Shown here: in pieces, positions 22,143-33,300 of the stretch | How positions within the stretch are numbered: the first letter of the stretch is position 1 | How the letters are laid out: every line of letters starts with the position of its first letter | DNA from: Metellina segmentata | Taxonomy: Eukaryota; Arthropoda; Arachnida; Araneae; Tetragnathidae | Direction: 5' to 3' | Assembly (NCBI GenBank): GCA_947359465.1 | Contig: OX375883.1 | Span: 14,882,088 to 14,946,087, forward strand | DNA: 64,000 nucleotides | Notes under the pieces: model-generated | The model's input: only the letters and a program-made list of their open reading frames with translations | The model's database searches: none | What the model was told of the DNA's origin: nothing | Made by a program: the position numbers and the translations under genes

Positions 22143-24330
22143 TGCACTATGTCACAAAACGTCCTAAAATGGTACTTTTTTTACAAATTCGATCATGAAC
22201 AATCCGAAAATCAACTTTAAAAATCACAAAAAAGTTTAATTTAAGCGTAATAAGCGATTAAAAAACGCGTCGAAGTCACGTGACTAAAAACGGGGTGGCG
22301 CTTGGTGTGACGTCATAGTACATGAAATCTCTTGCTACATTCGCCGGCGGCATGTTATTTCAGATAGCTTTCATTGATTTTACGCTAATTTTATTTTTTA
22401 AATAATTGTGTTGAATTATAGTCTTTACATTATTATTATTATACAGATTTCTTCTTTAAAAATGACTATTGTAGAACAAGGCTTTGTAAAAGGCCAGTCG
22501 GATAATCTACCTAAATTGGATGCTATATCCATGTTTTCTTTTCTGGGAAACCATCCAAATTTTATGGTAGAAATGAAAGGCGTAAAAGCGAAGTGTATGA
22601 CAATATTTTGTACACCATATTTATTTTTAAAAAACATGTATTTTTATATTGCTTTTAAAGAGTAGTGCTATTATCAAAAAGTTGTACTTAAGAAAATAAA
22701 ATATTAATAGTTGTTCTCTTTTCCTTAATAAGTAATACAATTCATTCTAAAATAGATTTTTTTATATAGATAAATAGAATAGTATATCAAATAAGAGCTT
22801 TATATTAGGAAAATAATTTCAAAGTAGATTAAAATTGTAGGGGTATTAAAATAGTGAATTTTGAAAGTTTACTTAAAATTAATTTTCTACATTAACTTTT
22901 TAGCAACATTATTTTTGTTAGTTAATGAACAATAATTTTTAAAATATATTTAAGCGGTTAAACGTAATGCACTAAAGGATGATCCAAAACTAACATGTGT
23001 AGAGAAACCTGTTGCGAGAGTTGCAACTACATTAAATATTGAACACAACATTTGGTAGTCCAACATTTTAAACCATGAAGAAGGTAGTGTGATAATTTGG
23101 TTAAAATTGCAAGAATTTGAAGCCTTGCAATTTTATAAAATTATGCAAATTTAAAACAAAATTCGTAATTGTTTAAAAATATTAGTTTTAATGTAAAACA
23201 AATGAGGTGAAAGTTATGTTGCTTCGTACTGCAAGAGAGACGATGCTCCCAGTAGTTTTTCATGTCATTCTCCAACTATAAAATAAAGTTATATATAAAT
23301 TAAAAATTTTCACCTGTAGCACTATTTATCAAAATTTGTTAACACTAGTTTTTAACTTAATTTCTTATTTTTAATAGAACTATTTGAACAATGCTTTTCT
23401 TTTTACTAAATTTAATTTTACGTTTATTCTAAGTGTTAACTTTTAAAATAATTATATTTATATACATTTATGTAATGTAAAAAAATATTAAAGTTTTAAA
23501 TTTCAAATTTAGAAGAAATATTTTTTAATTATAAATCCTAATTATAATGACACTTATTCTATAATACTTATCATTCAGTTTAAAGAAGAAATATGACACA
23601 GTTTTACCAACTGCAAATTAATTATCATGAGTATAATAATTCAATATTCATTGATGTTAGCTCTTTGTATATTTTTTTAACCAGTTTTGATTTATAAATG
23701 TATAGTATTCCTATATTTATTTATTAAATTCTATTTCACAAAACAAGAAATTCTGCATTATGAGTGACTTGATACAGAAAGAATGTTTTCGTTTTAGCAA
23801 AAACACTAGTAGTTATCCACAAGATTAAATCACACAATACTTATTTAAAAACAACTAAAAATACAAATAATTTTTGGTATTTTAAACTTACCAAAAATGA
23901 TCTTTACAGCAATGCAAGCAAGAAGTAGAACACAGCTTTTTGTTTTACTTTTAATCTCTTTTCATAACGCTGCACCATCTTCTACGAACTTGTTCATATT
24001 TTGGTACAACAAAAAAATACTTTTTTGGTGTTTTAATCGTTGAATTAGGACACAAACGGACCAATACAATATTTGTAATTCTTCTTGTTAACTATTTTCG
24101 AACCTTCCATTGCTGAATTAATCAAAAATCTGTAAATATAAGACCACTAAAAAGATACCCATAGAGATAACACAGTTCAAGGAACGCTCGATGGGAAAAT
24201 CATGTACGATGACGTCACAGGCAAAAATCGTCAGCGGCTGCAGTTTTTCGTTAAAAGTGACGTCAGAGCAATTGGAAAAGCGTTTTAAATATAATTAATG
24301 TCGTCAGATTGCAGTTTAAGTGGCATTTTT
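22143..24330. mobile_element. AT-rich block with weak inverted ends inside the MULE gene (insertion or intron)
   Basis: The two ends carry related features in opposite orientation: GTGACGTCATAGTACATG near 22308-22325 and its diverged inverse CATGTACGATGACGTCAC near 24203-24220, plus ACGTCA repeats. The limits are approximate. An inserted DNA element is the simplest reading; an intron is the alternative. Confidence 0.4.
22462..22593 (+). pseudogene. Fragment like the N-terminus of SWIM/YqaJ-nuclease transposon proteins
   Basis: Forty-four codons from an ATG read VEQGFVKGQSDNLPKLDA then FMVEMKGVKAK. From memory this pattern (V-x-GFxxxLPxLD ... E-x-KGVKA) opens proteins repeated in many arthropod genomes that carry a SWIM zinc finger and a YqaJ-like nuclease. 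A GT that could serve as a splice donor follows at 22592-22593. I found no later exon nearby, so only a relic is supported. Family assignment is inference. Confidence 0.4.
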
Positions 24331-24369
24331 CTACGTAGTTTTTCGTGCTCTTTCATTTTAAAATGAATT

Positions 24370-24987
24370 TGAAAATCATGCATATTGTCCATTGTCGTGA
24401 TGGGTATACCATTTGTTACCGTAACAGCAATCTTTTCTTTTGTATTCCCCACCAACATTTATTCGACCCAAGTCATTATCATGACCAACATGGGTTTTGA
24501 CGTATGTAACAAAGAAACCATTCCATTCTCTGTTTCAATTTCATCATAGCAGGGCAGGCTGAATTCATTTTATTCGAACTAAGCAATTTAATAGTTCTCT
24601 TTCCTTTACTTTTACTAGCAAATTCCCCACTGCGATGACAATGACAATAGGTTTTACAGATACCATTTATGCCTTTTAAATCCATCTCACTTTACAAACA
24701 TAGAAGATGTTTCTTTTTCGGTTCCATTTTTCCAAGCCATGAATTCTTTTGACTGGAATTTTAACTTTTCACTCTGCAGAGTTAAATCATGCACAAACAT
24801 AATGTGTTCGTCCAAAGATTTTCTGGAGATTAATTACAGTTATTGGACACAAAGCACATTTTAAGATAGTACTTCGTGAACCGAATTGGGCAAGTCTGTC
24901 ACGACACTTTCTGATGTGTCGACATAAATTCGAAGAAGTAGAAAAAGTTTTATCACATTCCACACATTTATGATTAATTCCTTCCAT
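24370..24987 (-). pseudogene. MULE transposase, N-terminal region with C2H2 finger
   Basis: Starts MEGINHKCVECDKTFSTSSN, with a C2H2-type finger (C-x2-C ... H-x3-C, a C2HC variant). A second segment (24479-24685) reads SKGKRTIKLLSSNKMNSACP then AMMKLKQRMEWF, the Zn-binding FLYWCH/WRKY-like region that precedes MULE cores in related elements. Then comes TYVKTHVGHDNDLGRI. The frames are broken near 24700. It lies in the right order and strand to be the start of the gene at 18947-22110. Confidence 0.55.
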
Positions 24988-25099
24988 GCTGCTTTATAAG
25001 TGACCCAATAAAAACAAAATAAATTAATCAAAACTCCTTAAATTTGTCCAAGATAAAATCACAAGAAAACTTGACAATTCTATGAAATATCAATTTACT

Positions 25100-25930
25100 A
25101 ATAAACTAAAATAACTATCCAATCGCTAATTAATCCAAACGAAATGTATTGAATTGAAATGGGTGTGAATTGTTAAGGAACTCGTATTAGAAGAGTAAAT
25201 ATAAAACAAATTAGCGAAATAAAAAATGGCGGATTAGAGGGAATCCTAATTTTACAATACGTTAATGAACAGAAAATGACAATATAAATCAAACCTACAA
25301 ATAAAAAAAATTATATTTGAATTTCGCTTAGAAAATAATCCGAAGATAACACAGAAACATTACGCTTCAAAATCAGCGATGAGAAAAAATAAACAATGGC
25401 GAATGAACGATAATCCTAATTTTATCAAACGCTAATTAACCAAATTAACAACAAACACAGATTATTACAGTATACAATTAACAGAAATGAATTGCTAAAA
25501 AAACTCTTAATTCAAAGAGTAAATATAAAACAAATTAGCAAAATAAAAAAATAGCGGATTAGAGGGAATCCTAATTTTATAAAACGTTAATGAACAGATA
25601 TGACAATACGAAATCAAAACTAAATATGACAAAAAAACAAAAAAAACTTGAATTTCGATAAGTAATTAATCCGAGGGAAACATAAAAACTTGAATTTCGA
25701 TAAGTAATTAATCCGAGGGAAACATAAATACAGTTACGCTTCAAAATCAGTGGTAAAAAATAAAAAAAAATAAAAATAAAAAATAAAAATAAAAAATGGA
25801 GATTAACAAAAATTGTAATTTTATTAAACCCTAATTAATTAAATTAAAAAAACACAATTTATGACAGTATAAAATTATGCAAAATCATAAACTAAATATG
25901 ACTAAGAAAATGTGATAATTGTGAATTTCA
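25100..25930. repeat. Imperfect tandem repeat, unit about 330-375 bp
   Basis: The block AAGAGTAAATATAAAACAAA with GCGGATTAGAGGGAATCCTA occurs at about 25192-25250 and again at 25517-25575. ACGCTTCAAAATCAG with TCCTAATTTTAT-like text occurs at 25362-25440 and 25736-25830. Inside the second unit a 40-base segment starting CTTGAATTTCGATAAGTAAT is duplicated at about 25649 and 25688. No gene. Confidence 0.75.
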
Positions 25931-26638
25931 GCTAGCAATCCGAGCTAATTCCGAAGAACATGAGACATAAAGAACACGGCGAAGACGGCAGCTACATTGA
26001 GACAGACCTAATCATTTCGTTAAATTAAATTCTAATTTTGACTAAACTGTTAGATTCTGTTTGTTCCCCTAGCGGTGAAATAAGGAAATTAAAAAATATA
26101 ATTCGTAAACTAAACGAGATTGGCCAAAAAGTTCAATTAGAAAAATGTACGCAATACAATAATAAAGACACAGAAAACAAATGTCATGGATTTATCTGTA
26201 AAACTGGCGGAGATATTCGCGATTGAAATTTGAACTTTTCCATGCCTTGAAAAAGGGGTCGTCCTGAAATTGAAAAACGTGTTTTCCGGTGTTATCATTC
26301 AGTTTTTCTGAGTAAGGCAACGACGAATTTAAATTCAAACAGCAAAGAAAGCAAAAAAACAAAACAAAAAAAGATACATTTAAAAAAAACATCTGAAAAA
26401 CGTATTCCTGAAAATAAAATAAAATGACGATCCGAAATCATAATTTTCGCGCAACAACTAAAATACACGATTAAAAACCTCTCTGCTATACAACCACGAA
26501 CGAAGATTTACTATTTAATCATTTTATCCTGATAAACTTTGAGTGAGATGCGAATATGTCAGAAACAAATGCACGTTATTCAATGTGGCACATTGGAAAA
26601 GTAAAAGACACAAATGAGCAACAGCAAGAAATGTATTG
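25931..26638. other. Spacer, nothing recognised
   Basis: Short frames on both strands (about 60 codons each) without any known motif. Confidence 0.45.
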
Positions 26639-27139
26639 CTAAACAAAACCATGGCGAGTGTGTTCAAAAAGGTCACCATCGATTACAATACACAATTGTA
26701 GTCGATCAAGCACGCCGGCATGCACATTCCTTATCATCAGTGGTGTGACAGTAGCGCAGCTATCGATGGTACGCTGCCGCAGATCCAGCAAACTTATCAA
26801 CGGAGTTTCATACAACCGATCGTTGATGTAACCCCAGAGGAAGAAATCGAGTGGGGTTGTAAGATCTGGTGATCGTGGAGACCATTCAACATAGCCATCG
26901 TAGCCGATTGCCTGTTGGCCAAACCTGTTCTTAAGAAACTGTCGCACTGCGTGGGGTATGGTGGGGTTTGTTCGGTGGGGCGCCACCATGTTGGAACCAC
27001 GGTCAGGTGACATAGTAACGTCTGAGATGGCACCCCAATCTCCGCAATTCCACATTACACCAACGCGAGGACTTAAGAGGCCACGACGGATTATGCGTGC
27101 ACCAAGGCCCCTTTTTACTCTTCGGTATTTGAATGGCAC
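26639..27139 (-). pseudogene. Mariner-like (DUF4817-type) transposase, C-terminal part
   Basis: Minus-strand frame with [20 protein letters not shown], where the expected QDGAPPH catalytic block is mutated, then [20 protein letters not shown] and PLDFFLWGYINDRLYETP, the third catalytic region with D. It ends with the usual helical tail. The middle part and first catalytic D are missing. Together with 28737-28966 and 29953-30110 it forms one dead gene of about the same design as 1118-2194, cut apart by insertions. Confidence 0.78.
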
Positions 27140-27172
27140 AGACGAGGATCGAACTCACAACCCTCTGGTTGG
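27133..27172 (-). repeat. SINE head remnant (tRNA-like B box)
   Basis: Read on the minus strand: GAGGGTTGTGAGTTCGATCC, the B-box segment found in the SINEs at 42875 and 51028. Only the head remains, then the microsatellite begins. Confidence 0.45.
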
Positions 27173-27173
27173 C

Positions 27174-27174
27174 A

Positions 27175-27228
<54 letters not shown>

Positions 27229-27269
27229 GCTATGTATGTATATATATATATATATATATACATGCTATG

Positions 27270-27310
<41 letters not shown>

Positions 27311-27400
27311 GTATATATATATACATATATATTTTTATATGCATATATATATACATATATATACATATATGTATATATATATATATCTATATTAAAAAAA
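27174..27400. repeat. AT/TATG microsatellite
   Basis: About 225 bases of alternating TA with interspersed CATGCTATGTATG and ATACATATATG units. It makes long false reading frames of alternating Tyr and Ile. Confidence 0.95.
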
Positions 27401-27439
27401 TGTTACCGCCGCCGCCGCAGAATTGAAAACTGTGTTGTT

Positions 27440-28420
27440 TAGCTCGATTCTTAGACGGTTTCCCGAGAAAGTACTGATCGGAAAAAAACAAAATTGACAT
27501 GGTTTGTTCTTCATCGTATTCCCTGGACAATTATTAAGATTTTTTTCCGATGCGGCTATTAGTTTAGGGTTTATTAAGTGTTAAAATTGAAGAAGCGAAA
27601 TTTCTTCCGCGAGTGAGCAAAACACATACAAATTTTCAGTCTTCAGCCGTGAGTTTTTTTAAAGAGTACCTCTCAACGTAAATTTTTGCAGCTCGTCGAG
27701 TTTTTTTTTAAATTTCAATTTGGTTCTTGATAATATTTTTTTGAAATTCGGGAAAAATCAGGACATTTTTGTTACTTTTTTTTAAAACTGCCATATCTAT
27801 ATTTTATTACTATTATTTTTTAATTTTTAAAATATAGCAGTATACCTCAGAATGTACTCTTTCTTACGGTACTATTATTTTTGATATCGGTTAATAATTA
27901 AATTGGATGCGATCAAAAGTTGGTCATACAAAATTCCGAATCTTCGGATATTTTCGCTACTTTTTGTTACTACCTTTAACTAAAACTGTCATATCTATAT
28001 CGTATTACTATTAGTTTTTTATTTTGAAAATAGCGCAGTATACCTCAGACTGTACTCTTTCTTACGGTACCATTATTTTTAAAATTGGTTCATAAATAAA
28101 TTCGATGCAGTCAAAAGTTGGTGACACAAATTTCGTATTTTTTATTTCGCGGAGCATTGTATTCGCGGAGTGTTGTATTTTTGACTATCGGGTTTGCCAG
28201 ATATCAAATTTATCGTAGCAACAATTGCCATAAAAACGATTTCTTTTTATTTGGCGAGGAAAAAGGCTCGCTTTTTTCCTTCTGTTCTCAGACGTTTTAC
28301 CGAGAAAGTACAAAGTACACATCGTAAAGTTTGGAGATTAACAGGGTTTATTTAAAATTGTACAGGGAACAAGATGCAGAAGATTTTTTACTGATGCGGC
28401 TATTAGTTTAGGGTGCATTG
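27440..28420. repeat. Diverged internal duplications
   Basis: ACCGAGAAAGTAC-type text with GATGCGGCTATTAGTTTAGG occurs at 27448-27580 and again at 28286-28412. Between them a 190-bp unit (CCATATCTATAT..., CAGTATACCTCAGA-TGTACT, TCAAAAGTTGG) is repeated at about 27770-27930 and 27965-28120. No coding family recognised. Part of the block that splits the transposase gene. Confidence 0.65.
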
Positions 28421-28459
28421 TTAAAGCAAAAAAGAGTGAAATCACTTGCGTAAGAGGTA

Positions 28460-28712
28460 TTGGTTTGCGAAGCAAACCAAACGGGATTGCGTAGGGGAGA
28501 AGCCCTCGCTATGACGTGATGGACCGTAAAGGGAAATCAGGATAATACAAATTATTCAGATAGTTTCACTCTGCGAAAGGAATGTTGGTTTGCGAAGCAA
28601 ACCAAATGCTATATGTAAAAGGAGTGTTGGTTTACGAAGCAAACCAAATGGGATTGCGTAGCAATCCCCGGGGGTTGGCGAGCGGAAGCGAGCAGGGGGT
28701 GGAGCCCCCTAG

Positions 28713-28713
<1 letters not shown>
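28460..28713. repeat. Hairpin-rich cluster, possible Helitron-like terminus
   Basis: Three copies of the palindrome GGTTTGCGAAGCAAACC (one with A for G) at 28460-28480, 28585-28605 and 28627-28647. They are followed by GGGATTGCGTAGCAATCCC (28650-28668), a GCGAGCGGAAGCGAGC direct repeat, and the hairpin AGGGGGTGGAGCCCCCT (28694-28710). The cluster ends CTAG|T, as Helitron 3' ends do, although the hairpin lies closer to CTAG than usual. Confidence 0.5.

Positions 28714-28738
<25 letters not shown>
28713..28738. repeat. Short TA microsatellite
   Basis: Alternating TA on the right edge of the block that begins with the longer TA tract at 27174. Confidence 0.85.
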
Positions 28739-28743
<5 letters not shown>

Positions 28744-28966
28744 GAAGTGGAGAGAGAGGAGGGAACCTTGGGGAACACACCGACTTGAATGCAACGTTGT
28801 AAGGTTGTAAGGTTTCGTCTTTGCAAAACACGATGTAAACTATTCCGAGATCTTCCTACGGCAGCAGCGATGGCACTTACACTGGTACTTTGATTCAACT
28901 CTACGGCATCCAACAAATTATGCTCCATGGAGGGCGTACGAGTCACTCGTGGGATGCAGACACTAT
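28737..28966 (-). pseudogene. Mariner-like transposase, helix-turn-helix part
   Basis: Reads VCIPRVTRTPSMEHNLLDAV then SVSAIAAAVGRSRNSLHRVL, aligning with residues 70-115 of the intact transposase at 1118-2194. It joins in frame to the segment at 29953-30110 if the MITE between them is removed. The rest of the protein continues on the far side of the 27.1-28.7 kb block. Confidence 0.75.
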
Positions 28967-29949
28967 CGGCCGTATTCACAAGTCCGAGTTAACTCGAGGA
29001 TCAACGATAATCCGCGAGTTATCGAAAAAACCGTATTCACAAGTCCTGATCCGTGGTTTAAACTGCCGTTTCGGTGTTACATTTTGATCCTCCGAAATCG
29101 GCGAGTTAACTCGCGAGTTACATTTCACGCATGCGCAGTACCATCTTTTTGGAAAAGCAAAATGGAGGACACATTTCATTCTATGCTCAATTACAGTATT
29201 CTTTCGACGACTGGACTGGATCTGTCATTACGGAGCACCTTCTACATAGCAGCTCATCTCATCATCATAATATTGCTTAAATGGAAAAATTTTAACATAT
29301 TTTTATTGAAATTCAAAAGAAAAATGAAAATAAAGGTAGCTGCGTAAACCTTAAACAAACAGCTTAGCGAAAAGATAGATGGCGCCACCTCTGTCCTATA
29401 AGCCGGAGAGAGCGAACGGTAGAAAACGACCATGGCAGATACAAATTCGTCGTAGAATAAAAATTATTCTGTTGATTTATTACGAATGAAAGAAAATTGA
29501 CAATGCACGTTACTTTTCACGACACCAACACACACCCATACTGACAAGTATAAAGATAATAAGATTACATACATCTGTCAAGACATTGTGTACAATTCTT
29601 TCTTGCCAAATTTAGGTTTCCATAAAAATCCAATTTGTTATTAAATACCTTTGCATTTTTTTTCCCAAACCCATATTAAAATGCTGTGTGAATCCTATTT
29701 ATTCACAATTTGGAATCAATTCTACGGTGAAGTACGTGCTTGATCAGTATGAATGCATATTGGGGCGTCGTAACCAATGTAAACAATACCACGTGATCGT
29801 GAGGTAGCCAATCACAGCGAGCGTCTCATTTTAATCCCCGGATCACTTAACACGCCGTTTGAGAATACCGTTTTTGATAATCCTCGAGTTAACTCTTACT
29901 CGCGGATCAACTGATTCTCGAGTTAACTCGAGACTTGTGAATATGGCCG
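28967..29949 (+). mobile_element. 983-bp MITE, copy 1
   Basis: Ends CGGCCGTATTCACAAGTC and its near inverse GACTTGTGAATATGGCCG, flanked by TAT on both sides (28964-28966, 29950-29952). It interrupts a transposase gene, which defines its edges. Two other copies of exactly the same length (net of a later insertion) occur at 30114-31096 and 52883-54647. No transposase inside. The 3-bp duplication suggests a PIF/Harbinger-type mover; this is inference. Confidence 0.9.
29162..29347 (+). other. 61-codon ORF in MITE copy 1
   Basis: MEDTFHSMLNYSILSTTG onward, with a hydrophobic stretch (HLIIIILL) and a basic tail KFKRKMKIKVAA. It is open in all three MITE copies. Substitutions between copies change amino acids (E/K, F/C, A/D, F/L/G), so there is no sign of selection on a protein. 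Confidence 0.3.
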
Positions 29950-29952
29950 TAT

Positions 29953-30110
29953 GCCTACTACCTCTTAAGTACCCATATTCACACAAGTTGTGATGCACAT
30001 TCGAATACATCCGATGGTCCGGTACAGCTCTGTTTAGGAACCGTTCGAGTTTGCAGTCCTTCAGCTGCTCGTGCATTGCCATCAACCGATCCGTACACGA
30101 AGTGAATGTC
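29953..30110 (-). pseudogene. Mariner-like transposase, DUF4817 N-terminal part
   Basis: The 160 bases between two MITEs encode, in two frames, DIHFVYGSVDGNARAAEG and VPDHRMYSNVHHNLCEYGYL. These align with residues 10-60 of the intact transposase (DMHYMYGRANGN ... MPDHRIFQRLHRQLCETG). One frameshift separates them. Confidence 0.75.
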
Positions 30111-30113
30111 TTA

Positions 30114-31096
30114 CGGCCATATTCACAAGTCTCGAGTTAACTCGAGAATCAGTTGATCCGCGAGTAAGAGTTAACTCGAGGATTATCAAAAACGGTATTC
30201 TCAAACGGCGTGTTAAGTGATCCGGGGACTAAAATGAGTCGCTCGCTGTGATTGGCTACCTCACGATCACGTGGTATTGTTTACATTGGTTACGACGCCC
30301 CAATATGCATTCATACTGATCAAGCACGTACTTTACCGTAGAATTGATTCCAAATTGTGAATAAATAGGACTCTCACAGCATTTTAATATGGGTTTGGGA
30401 AAAGAAATGCAAAGGTATTTAATTTCAAATTAAATTTTTATGGAAACCTAAATTTGGCAAGAAAGAATTGTACACAATGTCTTGACAGATGTATGTAATC
30501 TGATTATCTTTATACTTGTCAGTATGGGTGTGTGTTGGTGTCGTGAAAAGTAACGTGCATTGTCAATTTTCTTTCATTCGTAATAAATCAACAGAATAAT
30601 TTTTATTTTACGACGAATTTGTATCTGCCATGGTCGTTTTCTACCGTTCGCTCTCTCCGACTTATAGGACAGAGGTGGCGCCATCTATCTTTTCGCTAAG
30701 CTGCTTGCTTAAGATTTACGCAGCTACCTTTATTTTCATTTTTCTTTTGAATTTCAATAAAAATATGTTTAAATTTTTCCATTTAAGCAATATTATGATG
30801 ATGAGATGATCTGCTATGTAGCAGGTGCTCCGTAATGACAGATCCAGTCCAGTCGTCGAAAGAATACTGTAATTGAGCATAGAATGAAATGTGTCCTTCA
30901 TTTTGCTTTTTCAAAAAGATGGTACTGCGCATGCGTTAAATGTAACTCGCGAATTAACTCGCCGATTTCGGAGGATCAAAATGTAACACCGAAACGGCAG
31001 TTTAAACCACGGATCAGGACTTGTGAATACGGTTTTTTCGATAACTCGCGGATTATCGTTGATCCTCGAGTTAACTCGTACTTGTGAATACGGCCG
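30114..31096 (-). mobile_element. 983-bp MITE, copy 2 (inverted)
   Basis: Same family and length as copy 1, in opposite orientation and only 164 bp away. Flanks are TTA on the left and ATA on the right, a 3-bp duplication with one difference. It holds the same 61-codon frame (30716-30901, minus strand). Confidence 0.88.
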
Positions 31097-32241
31097 ATAC
31101 TGTCCGTCAAACGTTGCATGCTCTGCTCAAGTCGACTACTGCTCGAACAAGGCTTAACTGGATTCCAGCCTTGGCTCGAATGACTGGGACGACGATACTT
31201 TCCTACAAGAGAGATATCTGAAAGTTAATCCGACGAATAAAAGAAGCCTGGTTAGGCAAAATAATTATCTTTTATTCTTGGTTAAATAAGAGCTATATCA
31301 TGTTACGTAAAGTATTACTACAAGGCCAAAGGGGTATTCAGAAGAGTACGCCGGCCGATGTTACGGAATAATACACTGAACCACTGAACTTGAACTAGCT
31401 TTCAAACGACGCTCCACTCGACTTGCCGTCACTGGACAAGCAGTGCCATCTGTTGGTGGCACAAGGTACTATCTGCTACAGTTTTCATTTATTGAGTCAT
31501 CTATGCATCGAAAAGTAAATTAGTTTCAAAGTCTTGAATACTCTAGTGGCACTTGAGCATTGGCATTGTCAAATCGGGTTCTTTTTTTCTGTCTGAATTC
31601 CAAAGAGATCAATCATAGCCATGTACAATTAAATTGCTTAAAAATGTAAAAAAAGTGTTTAGCTGCAGGTTATAAAAAGCAAAGTATATTTCATACACCT
31701 AAAACTATGTGTTTCTCAATTATATGGTATTCATTAATCATATTATAACACAAGTTATTGACATTTCATATGAATCACTAATAAAAATGCACACTTTTCA
31801 AAAAATACACACTAAAATAAAAGCAAGTTTTTTTTTTCAAGTAAAAGTTCGGGTAAGAATTGAGCGAGAACAAGCGTCGAAATTAATTAAACTTTTTTTC
31901 AAAATTAAGAGTTTAGAGAGGAAATATTGAGTGGGAACAATCGGTATTTGTTACAAATAAATCAAAAAGAAAAATTTTCTCAATTTAAGCATATATTTCT
32001 ACATGCTTAGGAATATTAAAAGATACGAGATTCATCGCAGTAAAAGCGAATTGGTTTTTCAATTCTCGAAATTATCACGAGAGCGTTCAGAATATTTTGC
32101 AAATGTACCAACTTTTAGATGTTCTAAGATAAACTGCAATGCTTGTTACCAAATAGAGGAAAATAACAGAATGATCATGAATACTGTTGTATTGTTTACA
32201 AGTTAATTAAGCTGTGACTTTGCACAGAAAACCACGAGAGG
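31097..32241. other. Spacer, no gene recognised
   Basis: The first part should be the upstream flank of the dead transposase. Short open frames at 31709-31930 and 32003-32206 show no known motif. Confidence 0.4.
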
Positions 32242-33300
32242 AGAAGGGGGCTAATGTGGACAACTTGAATAATTCTGCTTTTTATCAGTCAAAATCTCTC
32301 TACAAGTTTTTGCTGAACAGCAATACTGATATAAATTTCCATGTGCAGTTGCATGACAATACACTTGATAGTTGAGTAGTAATTTATAAAACAAGGTTTT
32401 CATGGTGGAAAAGTTCTTGATTTGTGTTTTAATTATTAGATTAGATCATTACAGTTCAAAATTTTTTTTTAAGTTGCTGTTATGAATACTGTTGTGTTAT
32501 GACTGAATATATTCAATAGCTATTTTGATAATCACTTTTGCTCTACATAGTTTAAATTAACCAGGAGTAGGTCTAAATAAACAAATAGCTCCATGGGGCT
32601 AGTGTTGACACATGGTGGTGGGGCTACTGTGGCTTCATTTAGCTTTCAGTGGTAAAAAGTGAATTAAATTTTTTTAGGCTATTTATTTATTAAATAAGAT
32701 TGTTTATGTGTAACATTTGTTCACAAATAATCATATTTTTTACTCATAGGCTTTTTTTATGTATTAAATTAAATTAATTTTTGTGAAATGGTAAATTAAT
32801 TTACAAGGAATTGTATTGTTTTTACACACAAAGCAACTCTTCTAATAAGCAGAGTAAATCTTTCTTTTCCCCAGATGTAAAGGACGTATCAAAAATCTCA
32901 AGAAGTGAAATTGTAGCTAAATTACCATCACCAGATGTTGCTGGTAGCACAATTCGCTCTGGATCTCAGTTGACATTTAATGTTGATTGATCTAACTACA
33001 TTGCAAAATAGAAGGATAGTTCCATTTCTACATAAAAATCATTTTCCCACTAAATAAAACTTAAAAATAGTCTATTGTGTTGATTTGTCTTTGAAGTAGA
33101 TTCTATAATTTAGCCCCATGACATGGGACTTTTTATTCTTTAATAAAACTCAAAAATAGCTTTCTATTGAGGCAGTTCCTAATTACAATGATACTGGGCT
33201 TTACATTAATTAAATATGCTTTAAGAGTAACATTTATAAGGAATTATACTGATTAGGTTAAAATTGATTTCATTAAGGTTGTACGTACTTACATGATTTG
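32242..33300 (+). repeat. Unclassified repeat family X, copy A
   Basis: Starts GAGAAGGGGGCTAATGTGGA and shares several blocks, in the same order, with 39936-40516. Copy A has about 450 extra bases near its start. The 3' block has a splice-acceptor-like TTTTCCCCAG and a short terminal exon (32875-32990). Its right end is not clear. Confidence 0.6.
32875..32990 (+). pseudogene. Terminal-exon-like segment of family X, copy A
   Basis: After TTTTCCCCAG a 116-base frame reads VKDVSKISRSEIVAKLPSPD then VAGSTIRSGSQLTF and stops at TGA. The same length, phase and stop position are found at 40131-40246. No family recognised. Confidence 0.4.

Noticed and set aside
27133..27442. Overlapping reading frames of alternating Tyr and Ile on both strands
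   Set aside because: They are translations of the TA/TATG microsatellite.
28986..29929. CRISPR-like regular repeats (GAGTTAACTC)
   Set aside because: Short palindromes at irregular distances inside a eukaryotic MITE; no spacers of equal length and no cas genes.
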